Source of the DNA: Owenweeksia sp048267305
GTDB lineage: Bacteria > Bacteroidota > Bacteroidia > Flavobacteriales > Schleiferiaceae
DNA: 64,000 bases
Direction: 5' to 3'
NCBI GenBank assembly: GCA_048267305.1
Contig: JBLWXT010000005.1
Span: 62,001-126,000 of the forward strand
A program made the translations under genes and the position numbers. Below, piece by piece: positions 50,845-60,252 of the stretch; the first letter of the stretch is position 1, and the number at the start of each line of letters is the position of its first letter. The notes under the pieces are model-generated. The model searched no databases. It saw only the letters and a list, made by a program, of their open reading frames with translations, and was not told the origin of the DNA.

Positions 50845-53274
50845 TTAGCGATTTTTAACTCTCTGCCAAACGGCTATTCCAGTGCCAATTGCCATTAGGA
50901 TACTTCCTAACCACAATAGGTTTATCAATGGAAAAACAATGGCTTTCATTACAATGAATGGCTTTTCATTGGGATCAGCCTTGGTCCACGCAGTAAGTTT
51001 AAACTTCTTGGTTTGTGGGTTTATATCGCTAAGCCTAAACTTAAAACCTTGTTTTTCAAGAATTGCGTCTTCGTGATAAACAGAGTTATCCTCTAAGGTA
51101 TAGGTGGGTTCGGCAACAAACTCTTCGCCCAGTACATTTACAATTTTTAATAGGGCAGTAACCTTTACACTGGTATACTCTCCGGTTTCTTCGCTCACAT
51201 TGGCACTAACTAAAAGACTATCCAATATCACAAAGTGCTGTTGATACAATACAGTATCGCCACGGTTAACTTCTTTTTCAACTTCCGCTTCATAGCCATC
51301 AGGGGTTACAGGTTCTAAAAATGAGGAGTATTGTACATGGGTATAAATATCGCGATCCCAAAAGTGTTTGGTGCTGGGGTTGGGAGTGGGGCCCATATTG
51401 TCACTCATTTGAAGGAACGGCTGTAGTTCAAACTTTTTTTCCAATGCACCTGTTGCCTTGTCTTTTTTATAGTAACCTACATTGTAATAATCCTTATCCT
51501 GCTCTTGTGTTCTGCCTTCCCAGATGGCCATATATCCGCCAAGTTCGGCTGTGTCTTTAAGTTCCATCAAAAGGTTTTCATTTTGAGGAAGATCCTTTGA
51601 CAAGAAAATATCACTGTTGCTAATCACTGTTTTCTTGGCGTTGGAAATTAGGGAGCCAACTATTATCAAGGCAAAACCAACGTGGGCAATGCTGGAACCG
51701 GCTACACCGATTTTCCCCTTTTTAATGATTAACCAGAAATAGAGATTACTTACTGTAGCAAATACACCTAAGAAAAGTAAAATGAGATAAAGAGGCTGTT
51801 GCCAAAAGGCAAACAACTGAGCCAAAAGGGCTGTAAGAAGAAGAGCAGCCATTACGGAAATCAAAATGTTGTTCCAAAAAGCCTTGGAGGTTGTTTTACC
51901 GTAGTTAAAGTACTGACCGATGGCTATGAGCAGTGAGATGATAATAGCAAAGGGCACTTGAAAGCTATTGTAGTGTTTGATGGCATCAAGTGGGGGAGCC
52001 ATTTTGTCTTTCATGATGGGCATCAATCCTTCTGGTCCTATCAGCTGGTTAATCACCGGAATAGAAGTGCTGAAAATGATTTGGAAAGCTGAGATCAGTA
52101 AAACCAAACTCCCGATAAACATCCAAAACTCGCGTGAGCTCAGGTTGTCATCTTTTTTGTTTTTTGGGATGCTCTTATATCTGTAAATAAATATACCGAG
52201 GGCTATTACTACAAAGAAGAGCAAGTAAATAAGTAGCTGACCGCTCAGGCCTAAATCTACAAAGGCGTGCACAGATGAATCGCCTAAAACCCCACTACGC
52301 GTAAGGAAGGTTGAATACAGGATTAGCAAAAAGGAAAGAATGCTCATGAAAAAGGCACTCGTAAGGCCTGTGTTTTTGTTTCGAACAATGAGCAACAAGT
52401 GAGCGGCACCAACCATCACTATCCAGGGCACCAGTGATGAATTTTCAACAGGATCCCATGCCCAGAAGCCGCCAAAGCTTAGTGCCTCATAGGCCCAGGC
52501 ACCACCCATTAAAATACCTACACCAAGAATCATCACACTAAAGAAGGCCCAGGGCAAAGCTGGTTTTATCCATCCTTTAAAATCCTTGTTAAACAAAGCC
52601 GCCATAGCAAAGGCAAAGGGCACAAGTGTAGATGCAAAACCCAAAAACAGGGTAGGGGGATGGATCGTCATCCAGTAATTTTGAAGGAGTGGATTAAGCC
52701 CTGTACCATCCATAAAGGCAGGGATACGCTCAAGATAATCTGTCATCTGTGTCCAGGGTAACATAAAATTATCAGCGGTATCGCGCATCAATACAAAGGG
52801 GCTGCTGCCGATCTTTAAACCAAATGGGTAGATGCCCAAAATCATACTTGCCAAAAAGGCTTGTACGAGTGCAAATACAATCATTGCGGGGGCTTCCCAC
52901 TTTTTGGAGGTAAACATTAAAATCGTTCCAAGTACTACGTGCCAAAAAAGCCATAGAATGAAACTCCCTTCCTGACCTTCCCAAAAGGCGCTGAAAACAT
53001 ATTGTACAGGCATTTCGGAGGAGCTATGTTTCCACACATAATCATACTCGTAGTAGTGGCTAAGTAGCAGATACAAGAGGGTGATTACAATACCAAATAC
53101 ACTGGCGGTATGGGTAAGGAAGCTGGCTCGTGCCAGTTTCTTGTAGGCGGCAAGATTACTTCTAATAAAAAGGAAATAAGCAACGGCAGCTATGATGGCC
53201 GAGGCAAATGCGAGACTAACGAAAAAACGACCCAGTTGTCCGGGTAAAAGGTGTTCTCCTATGTATTCCATCAA
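50845..53274 (-). CDS. ccmF: Cytochrome c maturation protein CcmF
   Basis: 809 residues, about 14 membrane helices. It carries the heme-handling WWD block FGGFWAWDPVENSSLVPW, preceded by the conserved His/Trp-rich helices, and a large periplasmic region at about 560-760. With CcmH it forms the heme lyase that joins heme from CcmE to apocytochromes outside the cytoplasm. It is the last gene of a five-gene minus-strand operon; 80 bases separate it from ccmE. Confidence 0.95.
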   Translation of the reverse strand: MMEYIGEHLLPGQLGRFFVSLAFASAIIAAVAYFLFIRSNLAAYKKLARASFLTHTASVFGIVITLLYLLLSHYYEYDYVWKHSSSEMPVQYVFSAFWEGQEGSFILWLFWHVVLGTILMFTSKKWEAPAMIVFALVQAFLASMILGIYPFGLKIGSSPFVLMRDTADNFMLPWTQMTDYLERIPAFMDGTGLNPLLQNYWMTIHPPTLFLGFASTLVPFAFAMAALFNKDFKGWIKPALPWAFFSVMILGVGILMGGAWAYEALSFGGFWAWDPVENSSLVPWIVMVGAAHLLLIVRNKNTGLTSAFFMSILSFLLILYSTFLTRSGVLGDSSVHAFVDLGLSGQLLIYLLFFVVIALGIFIYRYKSIPKNKKDDNLSSREFWMFIGSLVLLISAFQIIFSTSIPVINQLIGPEGLMPIMKDKMAPPLDAIKHYNSFQVPFAIIISLLIAIGQYFNYGKTTSKAFWNNILISVMAALLLTALLAQLFAFWQQPLYLILLFLGVFATVSNLYFWLIIKKGKIGVAGSSIAHVGFALIIVGSLISNAKKTVISNSDIFLSKDLPQNENLLMELKDTAELGGYMAIWEGRTQEQDKDYYNVGYYKKDKATGALEKKFELQPFLQMSDNMGPTPNPSTKHFWDRDIYTHVQYSSFLEPVTPDGYEAEVEKEVNRGDTVLYQQHFVILDSLLVSANVSEETGEYTSVKVTALLKIVNVLGEEFVAEPTYTLEDNSVYHEDAILEKQGFKFRLSDINPQTKKFKLTAWTKADPNEKPFIVMKAIVFPLINLLWLGSILMAIGTGIAVWQRVKNR

Positions 53275-53354
53275 AAAAGCTTAGTGATTGCTGAACTTTG
53301 TTGTCAGCGTTATGAAGGCAGCACCCTGGTACTGCTATAATTCAAAAGATTGTA

Positions 53355-53747
53355 TCAGTACGTTTCGTAGCCGGCCATTTCGTTTTGCTCATTGTACTTA
53401 CTGGGGCACTTCATCAGAATTTCCTCAGCTACAAAAGCGTCATCAGTGGCATAGCCTTTCATGGTAATTTCTTCGCTGCGCTCAAAATCCTGAGGCTTAG
53501 GCTGATTGTAAATCACCTTTTTTCTTAGTCCTTCCTTGTCAATGGCTGTAAAGGCAAAGGTTTGGGCGCGGGCGTCATAATCCATGGGCGCATCCTTATC
53601 CAGATATCCAATTACTGTGTACTTGGTGCCTGGTACTGCATCTGCCTTGGCAAATCCCACATAAGTAGAGGCATCATTAATAGTAACCATTATGGCTCCA
53701 ATGGCAACAGCAATAACAACTATGATGGCGATATGCGATCTTTTCAT
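53355..53747 (-). CDS. ccmE: Heme chaperone CcmE, CxxxY type
   Basis: 130 residues: one N-terminal membrane anchor and an OB-fold (KYTVIGYLDKDAPMDY, FTAIDKEG, KVIYNQPKPQDF). In most bacteria heme attaches to the His of HxxxY near the C-terminus; here that position reads C114-PSK-Y118. CxxxY forms of CcmE are known from some bacteria and archaea and bind heme through the Cys, so this is a variant rather than a loss. It overlaps ccmD by 4 bases. Confidence 0.93.
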   Translation of the reverse strand: MKRSHIAIIVVIAVAIGAIMVTINDASTYVGFAKADAVPGTKYTVIGYLDKDAPMDYDARAQTFAFTAIDKEGLRKKVIYNQPKPQDFERSEEITMKGYATDDAFVAEEILMKCPSKYNEQNEMAGYETY

Positions 53748-53959
53748 TTCTGTTTATTTTCCAGTTTATTCAGTTTGCGGTCTATCGTAATCAGGTATCC
53801 AACTATCCCAATAAAAATGATGGATAGAATTACCACAACCACATAAATCTTTCCATTTGCCCTTAGGGCATCAGCCATTTCCACTTCTGGCATCTGACTT
53901 TGAGCCTGTAAGGATAAACCTAAGATCGCAAAGCAAAAACCTAACCAATATTTCATCAT
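53744..53959 (-). CDS. ccmD: CcmD-like small membrane protein
   Basis: 71 residues from ATG 53959 (or 53956), just after the ccmC stop; a longer ATG at 53968 overlaps ccmC by 8 bases. It has a signal-like first helix, an acidic stretch (MPEVEMADAL), one strong membrane helix (YVVVVILSIIFIGIVGYLI) and a basic tail (RKLNKLENKQK), matching the size and shape of Bacteroidota CcmD proteins, which help release holo-CcmE from CcmC. Confidence 0.8.
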   Translation of the reverse strand: MMKYWLGFCFAILGLSLQAQSQMPEVEMADALRANGKIYVVVVILSIIFIGIVGYLITIDRKLNKLENKQK

Positions 53960-53960
53960 T

Positions 53961-54620
53961 TTATGCATTCTTTTTCGAAATCAATTTTTGATAGCGCACA
54001 CGGATGTTGGTAATCCATACTGCTATTAAAGTCCAGCCAATTACAGCAGGATAAAACACCATTCGCATGCTACTGTTAAGGTCGTAACCTCCAAAACCGG
54101 GATTACCACCGTTACCGGGATGCAGGCTATCGGTCATTCTTGGTAATATCCCAATAAATACAATCATCATTACAAAAGCAAAGACGTTGTAAACGGCTGA
54201 TAGGCGTCCTCTTTTCATAGGATCTTCAACCGAACCACGCAATACAAAATAGGCAAGGTAAATAAGCATAGTAACAGCAGTACCATTTAACTTTGGATCG
54301 TTTACCCAAAATGCTCCCCAGGTAAAGCGTGCCCACAGGCTGCCTGTTATTAAACCAAGCGAAGCCATGAAGAAGCCTGATATGGCTAATTCCTTTGCTT
54401 TTAAATCCCTGTTTTTACTGTTATTGGCCAAATGACCAATGCTGTACACCACTGAGGCACCCATTAATAAAACCATGGCAAACCACATGGTTACATGGAA
54501 ATATAGGTTACGAATAGTTTCGTTGAGGATAGGTAAGCGGGGAACATCGCCCAAAAAACCCATTACTATGGTGTAGAGAACTAAAATGGCTCCAAGAGCC
54601 TTCCACCAGTGTTTTTTCAT
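53961..54620 (-). CDS. ccmC: Heme exporter / CcmC
   Basis: 219 residues, six membrane helices. The WWD-type segment reads WARFTWGAFWVNDPKLNGT, matching the CcmC form, and conserved histidines flank it (NLYFHVTMWF; the distal HxG region). It loads heme onto CcmE. Adjacent to ccmB (9-base gap) and coupled to ccmD. Confidence 0.93.
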   Translation of the reverse strand: MKKHWWKALGAILVLYTIVMGFLGDVPRLPILNETIRNLYFHVTMWFAMVLLMGASVVYSIGHLANNSKNRDLKAKELAISGFFMASLGLITGSLWARFTWGAFWVNDPKLNGTAVTMLIYLAYFVLRGSVEDPMKRGRLSAVYNVFAFVMMIVFIGILPRMTDSLHPGNGGNPGFGGYDLNSSMRMVFYPAVIGWTLIAVWITNIRVRYQKLISKKNA

Positions 54621-54629
54621 CTCATAATT

Positions 54630-55286
54630 TTAGTCGCGCCAAAGGTAGGCAAATAACATATAGGAGAGTAGTGAAGTAACCAATGCCAATAGCAGCAAAA
54701 CCAATAGCAGCGGGGCATTCACACTCCAGTCAAAACCAGTAAGTGCTCTTATACTTGTGCGGCTCAAAGTGAGCACTTGTGGGTATAATAGCGGTATGCT
54801 CAAAATTGCCGGTAGGGCAGGGTTGTCTCCTGCTTTTGCAGAAATTCCAGAAACAAATGTGAGTATAGCCGAAAATCCCGCGGAAGCGAGCAGCAGTAAA
54901 ACTAAAAATGCCAGGGGATCGGCAATGAGGTTTCCCAGAAAAAAACTGAAAAATATAAGTCCTACAAGGCCAATCACAAACATGTAAAAGAAGTTGTATA
55001 GAATTTTTCCCAGGATTAATACCTGTGGTTTTACCATTCCAAAATAGAGGAGAAACCTGCGGTCGGCCTCGTTTTGGAAACTTCTGAAGGCTGCCTGCAG
55101 GGAGGCGAAGATTAAAATGATCCAATACAGCGCATTCCAGCTTTCGGTAGAAATATTGCCGTTAAAAACCAGGTAACTGAGGTAGGTAGTGGTAATAACA
55201 TATAGCACTACGGCCAAAAAACTCTGCCTTCTGCGCCATTCTAACTTAAAGTTAAGTTTAAAAATTTCCAGTACCTGTGATAACAT
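54630..55286 (-). CDS. ccmB: Heme ABC exporter permease CcmB
   Basis: 218 residues, six membrane helices, no N-terminal signal. Motifs of the family include FKLNFKLEWRRRQSF at the N-terminus, SFQNEADRRFLLYFGMVKPQ and PALPAILSIPLLYPQVL. It is the permease that works with the CcmA ATPase in releasing holo-CcmE. It is the first gene of the operon; no ccmA is adjacent, because the next 500 bp hold repeats. ccmA must lie elsewhere in the genome. Confidence 0.93.
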   Translation of the reverse strand: MLSQVLEIFKLNFKLEWRRRQSFLAVVLYVITTTYLSYLVFNGNISTESWNALYWIILIFASLQAAFRSFQNEADRRFLLYFGMVKPQVLILGKILYNFFYMFVIGLVGLIFFSFFLGNLIADPLAFLVLLLLASAGFSAILTFVSGISAKAGDNPALPAILSIPLLYPQVLTLSRTSIRALTGFDWSVNAPLLLVLLLLALVTSLLSYMLFAYLWRD

Positions 55287-55382
55287 GCTCGCAAAGGTAA
55301 TTCAGGAAAAATGGGTGGGGAAAGTTTATTATTTAAAATGATTCCACTTTATAGCTTTAACTGGTTGAGAAGTGCTCTTTTG

Positions 55383-55767
55383 AAATAACCGCAAAGCACG
55401 TAATCAACCTTTAAGATTACCATTGTTCAACAGCCTTCGTGACCGTTGCGAAAATCTTTGCGAACCTTGCGGTAGAAAAGTAACCGCAGAGCACGCCAGG
55501 GATGCGCAATGCACGCTAAGAAGAAAATTGCACAATACACTTTGCGACCGTTGCGAAAGCCACTGCGACCCTTGCGGTAAAAAAAGTAACCGCGAAGTAC
55601 GCCAGGGATGCGCAATGGACGCTAAGAAGAAAATTGCACAGTACACTTTGGGACCGTTGCGAAAGCCACTGCGAACCTTGCGGTAGAAAAGTAACCGCAG
55701 AGCACGCCAGGGATGCGCAATGCACGCTAAGAAGAAAATTGCACAATACACTTTGGGACCGTTGCGC
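55383..55767. repeat. About 105-bp tandem repeat, three full copies plus fragments
   Basis: Three full units, each beginning GACCGTTGCG at 55441, 55546 and 55652 (periods 105 and 106 bp), with a partial fourth copy starting at 55757 and a partial unit around 55383-55400. Each unit contains CTTGCGGT and AACCGCAGAG arms that can fold into a hairpin. The units occupy most of the 498-bp gap between ccmB and the membrane protein gene; the short ORFs in them have no coding support. They look like dispersed palindromic-type repeat elements. Confidence 0.75.
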
Positions 55768-55784
55768 TTTGGCTTACAAAAATG

Positions 55785-56138
55785 CTAGCGTTTCGAAATA
55801 ACCATCCCGCCAAGGAAAACGGCAAAGCCCAAGACCAGAAGACTGTACAGGATTTGTGTGTAATAGGGGAATGGACGATTGATAAGAGTAATCAGGAAAA
55901 CAACAAATCCGGCCAAAATAAGACCCAGGCCAACCAACATGGTGTTTTTGGCCTGCCGTTTACGGGCCAGCATTTTTTGGTAAACCATTTCCCTGAACTG
56001 AACCTGCTTGAAAATAAGCTCGCGTTCGCCATCCTCCATAAACTGTTCACCCAGACTTTTCTGAATCTCGGTTTCATCCATACCATTAATCTTCCGCTGA
56101 AAGTAGTACTCTATGAGTTTATCCTCTATTGTGTTCAT
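55785..56138 (-). CDS. Small two-helix membrane protein of unknown function
   Basis: 117 residues. About 60 charged residues (IEDKLIEYYFQRKI, ESLG-like helix and KQVQFREMVYQKML) precede two membrane helices (MLVGLGLILAGFVVFLITLI and YSLLVLGFAVFLGGMVI). No recognised family. The ORF is not interrupted and does not overlap neighbours, and Bacteroidota often have such short helical-plus-two-span proteins. The nearest gene, 111 bases away on the same strand, is the 1304-residue membrane protein. Confidence 0.6.
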   Translation of the reverse strand: MNTIEDKLIEYYFQRKINGMDETEIQKSLGEQFMEDGERELIFKQVQFREMVYQKMLARKRQAKNTMLVGLGLILAGFVVFLITLINRPFPYYTQILYSLLVLGFAVFLGGMVISKR

Positions 56139-56249
56139 TAAACGTATTCAAGAAGTGGTGGCAAATTTAGTGTCAAATCGTTTCGTGAAATTTACCTGGA
56201 GCAGAATTTTTTCCACACACAAGGCAGCGGGGCGGATTTTAAAATACAA

Positions 56250-59200
56250 TCAATTCGATTGTCCGGAGTGTTTAAACGATCCAAGTATTTTTATAATCAA
56301 GGGAATAGCGCCTGCTATGGCTGCAATTACAGCCATCATATTTTTAAAAAGGCTTTGTTGGGTATAGAAAAGGAAAATAGCCAGCCCCATTATAGTCATC
56401 AACAATGGCACGCGGATGATCTTCCACGTCCCTGATTTGTTTACCTGCATCTCCAGCGACAGGGCTTCTCCCGGATTAACAGTGCTTAGGATAAAGTTTC
56501 TGAAGCTACGGTTGAGCAAGGTTAGCGTACCACGGGAAATGACCAGCCCCTTGTTGATGAGTGAGCTTATCACCTTGATATTTCTTGTGTTTACAATGCC
56601 ATCCTGAGCAAGGTCATATAGGAGATACTTTTCTTCGGCCGTGCAGCTCTTCCAGATAGAGTAATAGTAGAAGTTGGTAAGGCTTTGAATTTTCAGAATT
56701 ATTTCATCATTACTAACCTTATTGGCAGCCACATATTTTTTCAACCCAGCTTCCATACTTTTGAGGAAATTGCCATGGCGACACTCACTTTCAATTAGTT
56801 GTATAGGGTCTTCGTCATCCAGTTCCTCGCGGTTTGTATCGGGATTAAAGGCTATCGTAAAGTAGGATTTATAGAAATTTCCCAAAACCCTGATCCAGCG
56901 CTCAGAGATGATTATTGATTCCTGCTCATCAATATCGGTCATAAGTTGTAGCGAAACCTCATCAATCAGGTCAAGTGGCTGGGCAGAAGACACAACAATA
57001 AGCCTTAGATTTCCCTTTTTCACAAAGTTCTCCATAAGTATCAGCTTCTTGCGGATGATATCCGAAGCATGAAGTCCAAATTCAAAATGATCGAGAATAA
57101 TGATTTGAGCATTGGGATTAACCTTTTTCCAGATTTCATCTGCCGTACGGTCTCTAAGTTCAGTAAGATCCACCTTGTAGGTTGCCGGGTTGCGACTTAT
57201 AATCCTGTCATTTATAAAAGTTGTTTTACCAGCATTGGGTAGCCCTATCAGAAATATGTTGTGATGTCGGGCATTCTTATCCGTTTCTACGGAAAGTATG
57301 CTGCCAAACAAGTCCATGTCAAGCAAGAGAGGATTACTCTGTTGTAGCATTTTAGACATTACGGTCTTTCTGAAAATGAAACTTATCAGGAAGAAAAGTA
57401 GCAGAACCAATAGGCCGGCAATACCAATAAAGGCAAGTATATTTTGATTTTTCTTCAATTCAAGATCATAGGAGCTCAGATCAGAATGAAATTCGATATG
57501 TCTGTCATCCTGAATAAACTTTGGTGAATTATAATCCAGGGTTACATGCTTAAGTCCATCCATCCACTCCCAGTTACGGCCTACTACCTTAGGATCATTC
57601 AGGTTATGCATTTCCCCAAGGTGATCGCTAAAAACTATTCTCAGGAAGGAGTAAAGCCTATTGAAAGCCGAATCGTATTGCAGTTGATTTTTTGGTTCCT
57701 CATGCACAATTATGGGGTTTACCAGCGGGCTGTAGTGGACATTTGAAGGCATTTTCACCTCTCCGTCTTCGGTAATCCAGGGATTCCAACTAGAGCTGGC
57801 CAGTTCTTTGGCAAAGTCTATTTGTACTAGCTTGGTGTAAAGCCTGAACTCAGTATCGTGACTAATCTTAAAGAAAGTAAAAACAGGAGGCAGTGAGGTA
57901 ACCAATATAAAGCCAAGTATGGCCAGTTTATAATCAACGGGATATTTTAAGCGTATTATCCTCATCCTTGGAAAAATCAGCTTTAAAACTATAATTGAAA
58001 CCAGGATGATAAGCTGAAAGAGGACAAGCTGTTGGAGTGGAAGGGAACGGGAAAAGGCAAAATAATTGACAGCCAATATGCAAAGGGAACCAAAAAGAAT
58101 TACAGGAAAATGCCTTTTCATAAACTTTTGAAAGTGCAGTTTCTTGTTTAATATCAGATAATTGCCTCCAATATGATACACAGGTGCCAGGAAGGTGAGA
58201 AGTATGAGTTGAGTGTATGTGGCTTCCAGGTTTTTTTGAATTTGCAGGAAGCACAAAACGAAGGCCACCCCCACGATAATATTGAAAATGACCACACGCC
58301 CGTAAAATGTGGCGTTATCAGGATGTGGAATTATCCAGTTTAATCTTGTTTTTGTAAAGTGAAGTTTGGAGGTAGAGTAGGAGTTGGCATAGATAAAACT
58401 AAAAAGAATAATTACCAGAAAGCCATAAAAAGTCATAAGAATAATGCTGATGCTTAGAATTTCGGCATTAGCGGATTTAAAGTATCCCTGATCGTAAAAG
58501 GTTACTATAAACAGGGGCCAGTTTTGAAGAGGTTCTATACAAGCCTTATAATCACCACCGTGATAGCTGGTGGAGAAAATGTCAAAACTACGGCTGCCAA
58601 TGGCAGATTTCAGAGCCTTTTTAGCGCTTATATCGTCAAGCAGGTTCTCCTGTAGGTTTCGTCTTTTGTCTGAATGAAAAAGAACGTCACCATCAGCGTT
58701 TATCAGTGCAAATCTATATCCGTGAGTTAATATCGGGGTAAAGAGTGATTTGAGCTCCGTGGTCATTGCGATTACCTCATTTTTCGTTTTAGACGATGGG
58801 ATGGAGAGGGCGGCAAAAGACTTACCTGTGTTGAGGGAGTAGATAGATTCAAGGAAAAACTGTTTTGTGTTTCCCCATGACCATGCACTGTTATCTTGTA
58901 TGGCTTTAAAGTAATTGCGTTCACTCACATCTATAAGTGAGGTGTTTCCGGATGTTACAGACCATTTGTTGGTTTGTACACCATTTTCCCCAATCCAGAA
59001 TACCATTCCAAAATCGCTAAAATACCTGGGGTATAGCTCGGGTTTGGAGGTATCCTTCATCAGGTTTATCTGTTCCTTTCTCCATTGTACACTTGAGGCA
59101 TACAGGCTGTCGTAGCTTTCCAGTTGCCTGATAGCCTGCCGCATGTCCTTCTCAAGGTTGGCCTGAATTCTATGGGTTACAATTTTGAGGTTTGTTTCAA

Positions 59201-60164
59201 TATTGTTTTCCGAATATTTCCTGTATTGAAATACATCCAGCGTAAGCAGACTTACCAATCCGGTAACAGCAAAAAGAGAAACAACACACAATATCAGGTC
59301 AAAGCGATTGAGTCGTTCGGTATTGGATATCAGGAAAATTTTTAAAAACGGAAAACTCAGTAGCAGTATAAAAAACAGAGTGGTGGCGGCAACTATGGTA
59401 AGAGATGATATGTGCATGCCCTCTTCATTAAAGGCTTTTGAGGAGCGAAGGCCGATCAGTACAAACTTTTGGGTATTACTTATCCGGAAGGGATAGGCAA
59501 ATAACTTGTAATCTGTTCCGCTAAGCTGTATATCCTTTTGGCTGCTGGCCTTTAGTGAATAATTTCCGCCATCCTCATGAAGTATGGAATCGAGGTTCAT
59601 CTCAAAAATACCCAGCTCTCCGTTTTGATACACCAGTTTACTTTTGCCATTGAGTATCAGATATTCATCAAAATCATCATGCCAAAGCAATGGCCCCAAA
59701 AACGATTTTAGGTCTTGTTTTATCAACATTTTAGGATAGTTGTCTACCTCAACCACCCTGGCAATGGAGTTTTCTTCAATATGAACATCAGACGCGTAAG
59801 TACTGTCTTTATGAAGAAGTTCGGCTTTTAGGTTTTTATTAATGGCCCCCTGAGATTTTAACCAATCAAATAGAGCGGGGAGTTCAGGACTGCCATTTAG
59901 CGTAGGTCCAATAAATCCGCTACCCAGGGGTGTAGTATTTACGTTGGAAAGAAGTGTGGTTACATTTCCAATATTCTGATGATATGTATTGACCTTAGCC
60001 ACCACATTTTCACTGATTTGGGCTAAAATGCCAAAGTCTTTTTTGATGAGCTCTTCTTTTCGCTGCTGTACGAAAAAGAAAAAATATATAGCAATAGACG
60101 CAAAGGCAATTGAAAATGCAATAAAGCCTAAAACGGCCTTTCTGGTTTTTGATTCAATTTTCAT
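56250..60164 (-). CDS. Large multi-span membrane sensor with C-terminal P-loop domain
   Basis: 1304 residues. Starts with one membrane helix (10-31) and an extracytoplasmic region (about 32-255), two helices at about 258-310, then a second extracytoplasmic region (about 315-575) that looks like a double-Cache-type sensor. Five or six helices at about 575-760, a third outside segment (about 770-900), another helix (about 905-930), then a cytoplasmic P-loop domain with Walker A GLPNAGKT (974-981, K980) and a likely Walker B IIILDHFEF. It ends with two more helices near the C-terminus. There is no HK, GGDEF, kinase or cyclase module. I cannot assign a family; a nucleotide-dependent switch coupled to an envelope sensor is inferred. 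Confidence 0.75.
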   Translation of the reverse strand: MKIESKTRKAVLGFIAFSIAFASIAIYFFFFVQQRKEELIKKDFGILAQISENVVAKVNTYHQNIGNVTTLLSNVNTTPLGSGFIGPTLNGSPELPALFDWLKSQGAINKNLKAELLHKDSTYASDVHIEENSIARVVEVDNYPKMLIKQDLKSFLGPLLWHDDFDEYLILNGKSKLVYQNGELGIFEMNLDSILHEDGGNYSLKASSQKDIQLSGTDYKLFAYPFRISNTQKFVLIGLRSSKAFNEEGMHISSLTIVAATTLFFILLLSFPFLKIFLISNTERLNRFDLILCVVSLFAVTGLVSLLTLDVFQYRKYSENNIETNLKIVTHRIQANLEKDMRQAIRQLESYDSLYASSVQWRKEQINLMKDTSKPELYPRYFSDFGMVFWIGENGVQTNKWSVTSGNTSLIDVSERNYFKAIQDNSAWSWGNTKQFFLESIYSLNTGKSFAALSIPSSKTKNEVIAMTTELKSLFTPILTHGYRFALINADGDVLFHSDKRRNLQENLLDDISAKKALKSAIGSRSFDIFSTSYHGGDYKACIEPLQNWPLFIVTFYDQGYFKSANAEILSISIILMTFYGFLVIILFSFIYANSYSTSKLHFTKTRLNWIIPHPDNATFYGRVVIFNIIVGVAFVLCFLQIQKNLEATYTQLILLTFLAPVYHIGGNYLILNKKLHFQKFMKRHFPVILFGSLCILAVNYFAFSRSLPLQQLVLFQLIILVSIIVLKLIFPRMRIIRLKYPVDYKLAILGFILVTSLPPVFTFFKISHDTEFRLYTKLVQIDFAKELASSSWNPWITEDGEVKMPSNVHYSPLVNPIIVHEEPKNQLQYDSAFNRLYSFLRIVFSDHLGEMHNLNDPKVVGRNWEWMDGLKHVTLDYNSPKFIQDDRHIEFHSDLSSYDLELKKNQNILAFIGIAGLLVLLLFFLISFIFRKTVMSKMLQQSNPLLLDMDLFGSILSVETDKNARHHNIFLIGLPNAGKTTFINDRIISRNPATYKVDLTELRDRTADEIWKKVNPNAQIIILDHFEFGLHASDIIRKKLILMENFVKKGNLRLIVVSSAQPLDLIDEVSLQLMTDIDEQESIIISERWIRVLGNFYKSYFTIAFNPDTNREELDDEDPIQLIESECRHGNFLKSMEAGLKKYVAANKVSNDEIILKIQSLTNFYYYSIWKSCTAEEKYLLYDLAQDGIVNTRNIKVISSLINKGLVISRGTLTLLNRSFRNFILSTVNPGEALSLEMQVNKSGTWKIIRVPLLMTIMGLAIFLFYTQQSLFKNMMAVIAAIAGAIPLIIKILGSFKHSGQSN

Positions 60165-60252
60165 TGAAACGCTATTTGGTTGGTTACCGAAGGTACGTAA
60201 CTCTAAGGTTTGCGTACTTTTAGCTCATAATTTAACCAGCCAACCCTTAATT

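Noticed and set aside
55404..55751. ORFs of 62-115 residues on both strands across the 105-bp repeats
   Set aside because: They exist because the repeat unit has no stops in some frames; the products are rich in Cys and Trp/Arg and match no protein pattern.
55441..55767. CRISPR array
   Set aside because: Units are about 105 bp, contiguous, and have no unique spacers between them; no cas genes are nearby.
59989..60252. N-terminal extension of the universal stress protein
   Set aside because: It is antisense to the 1304-residue protein's start; the Usp domain begins exactly at ATG 60253.
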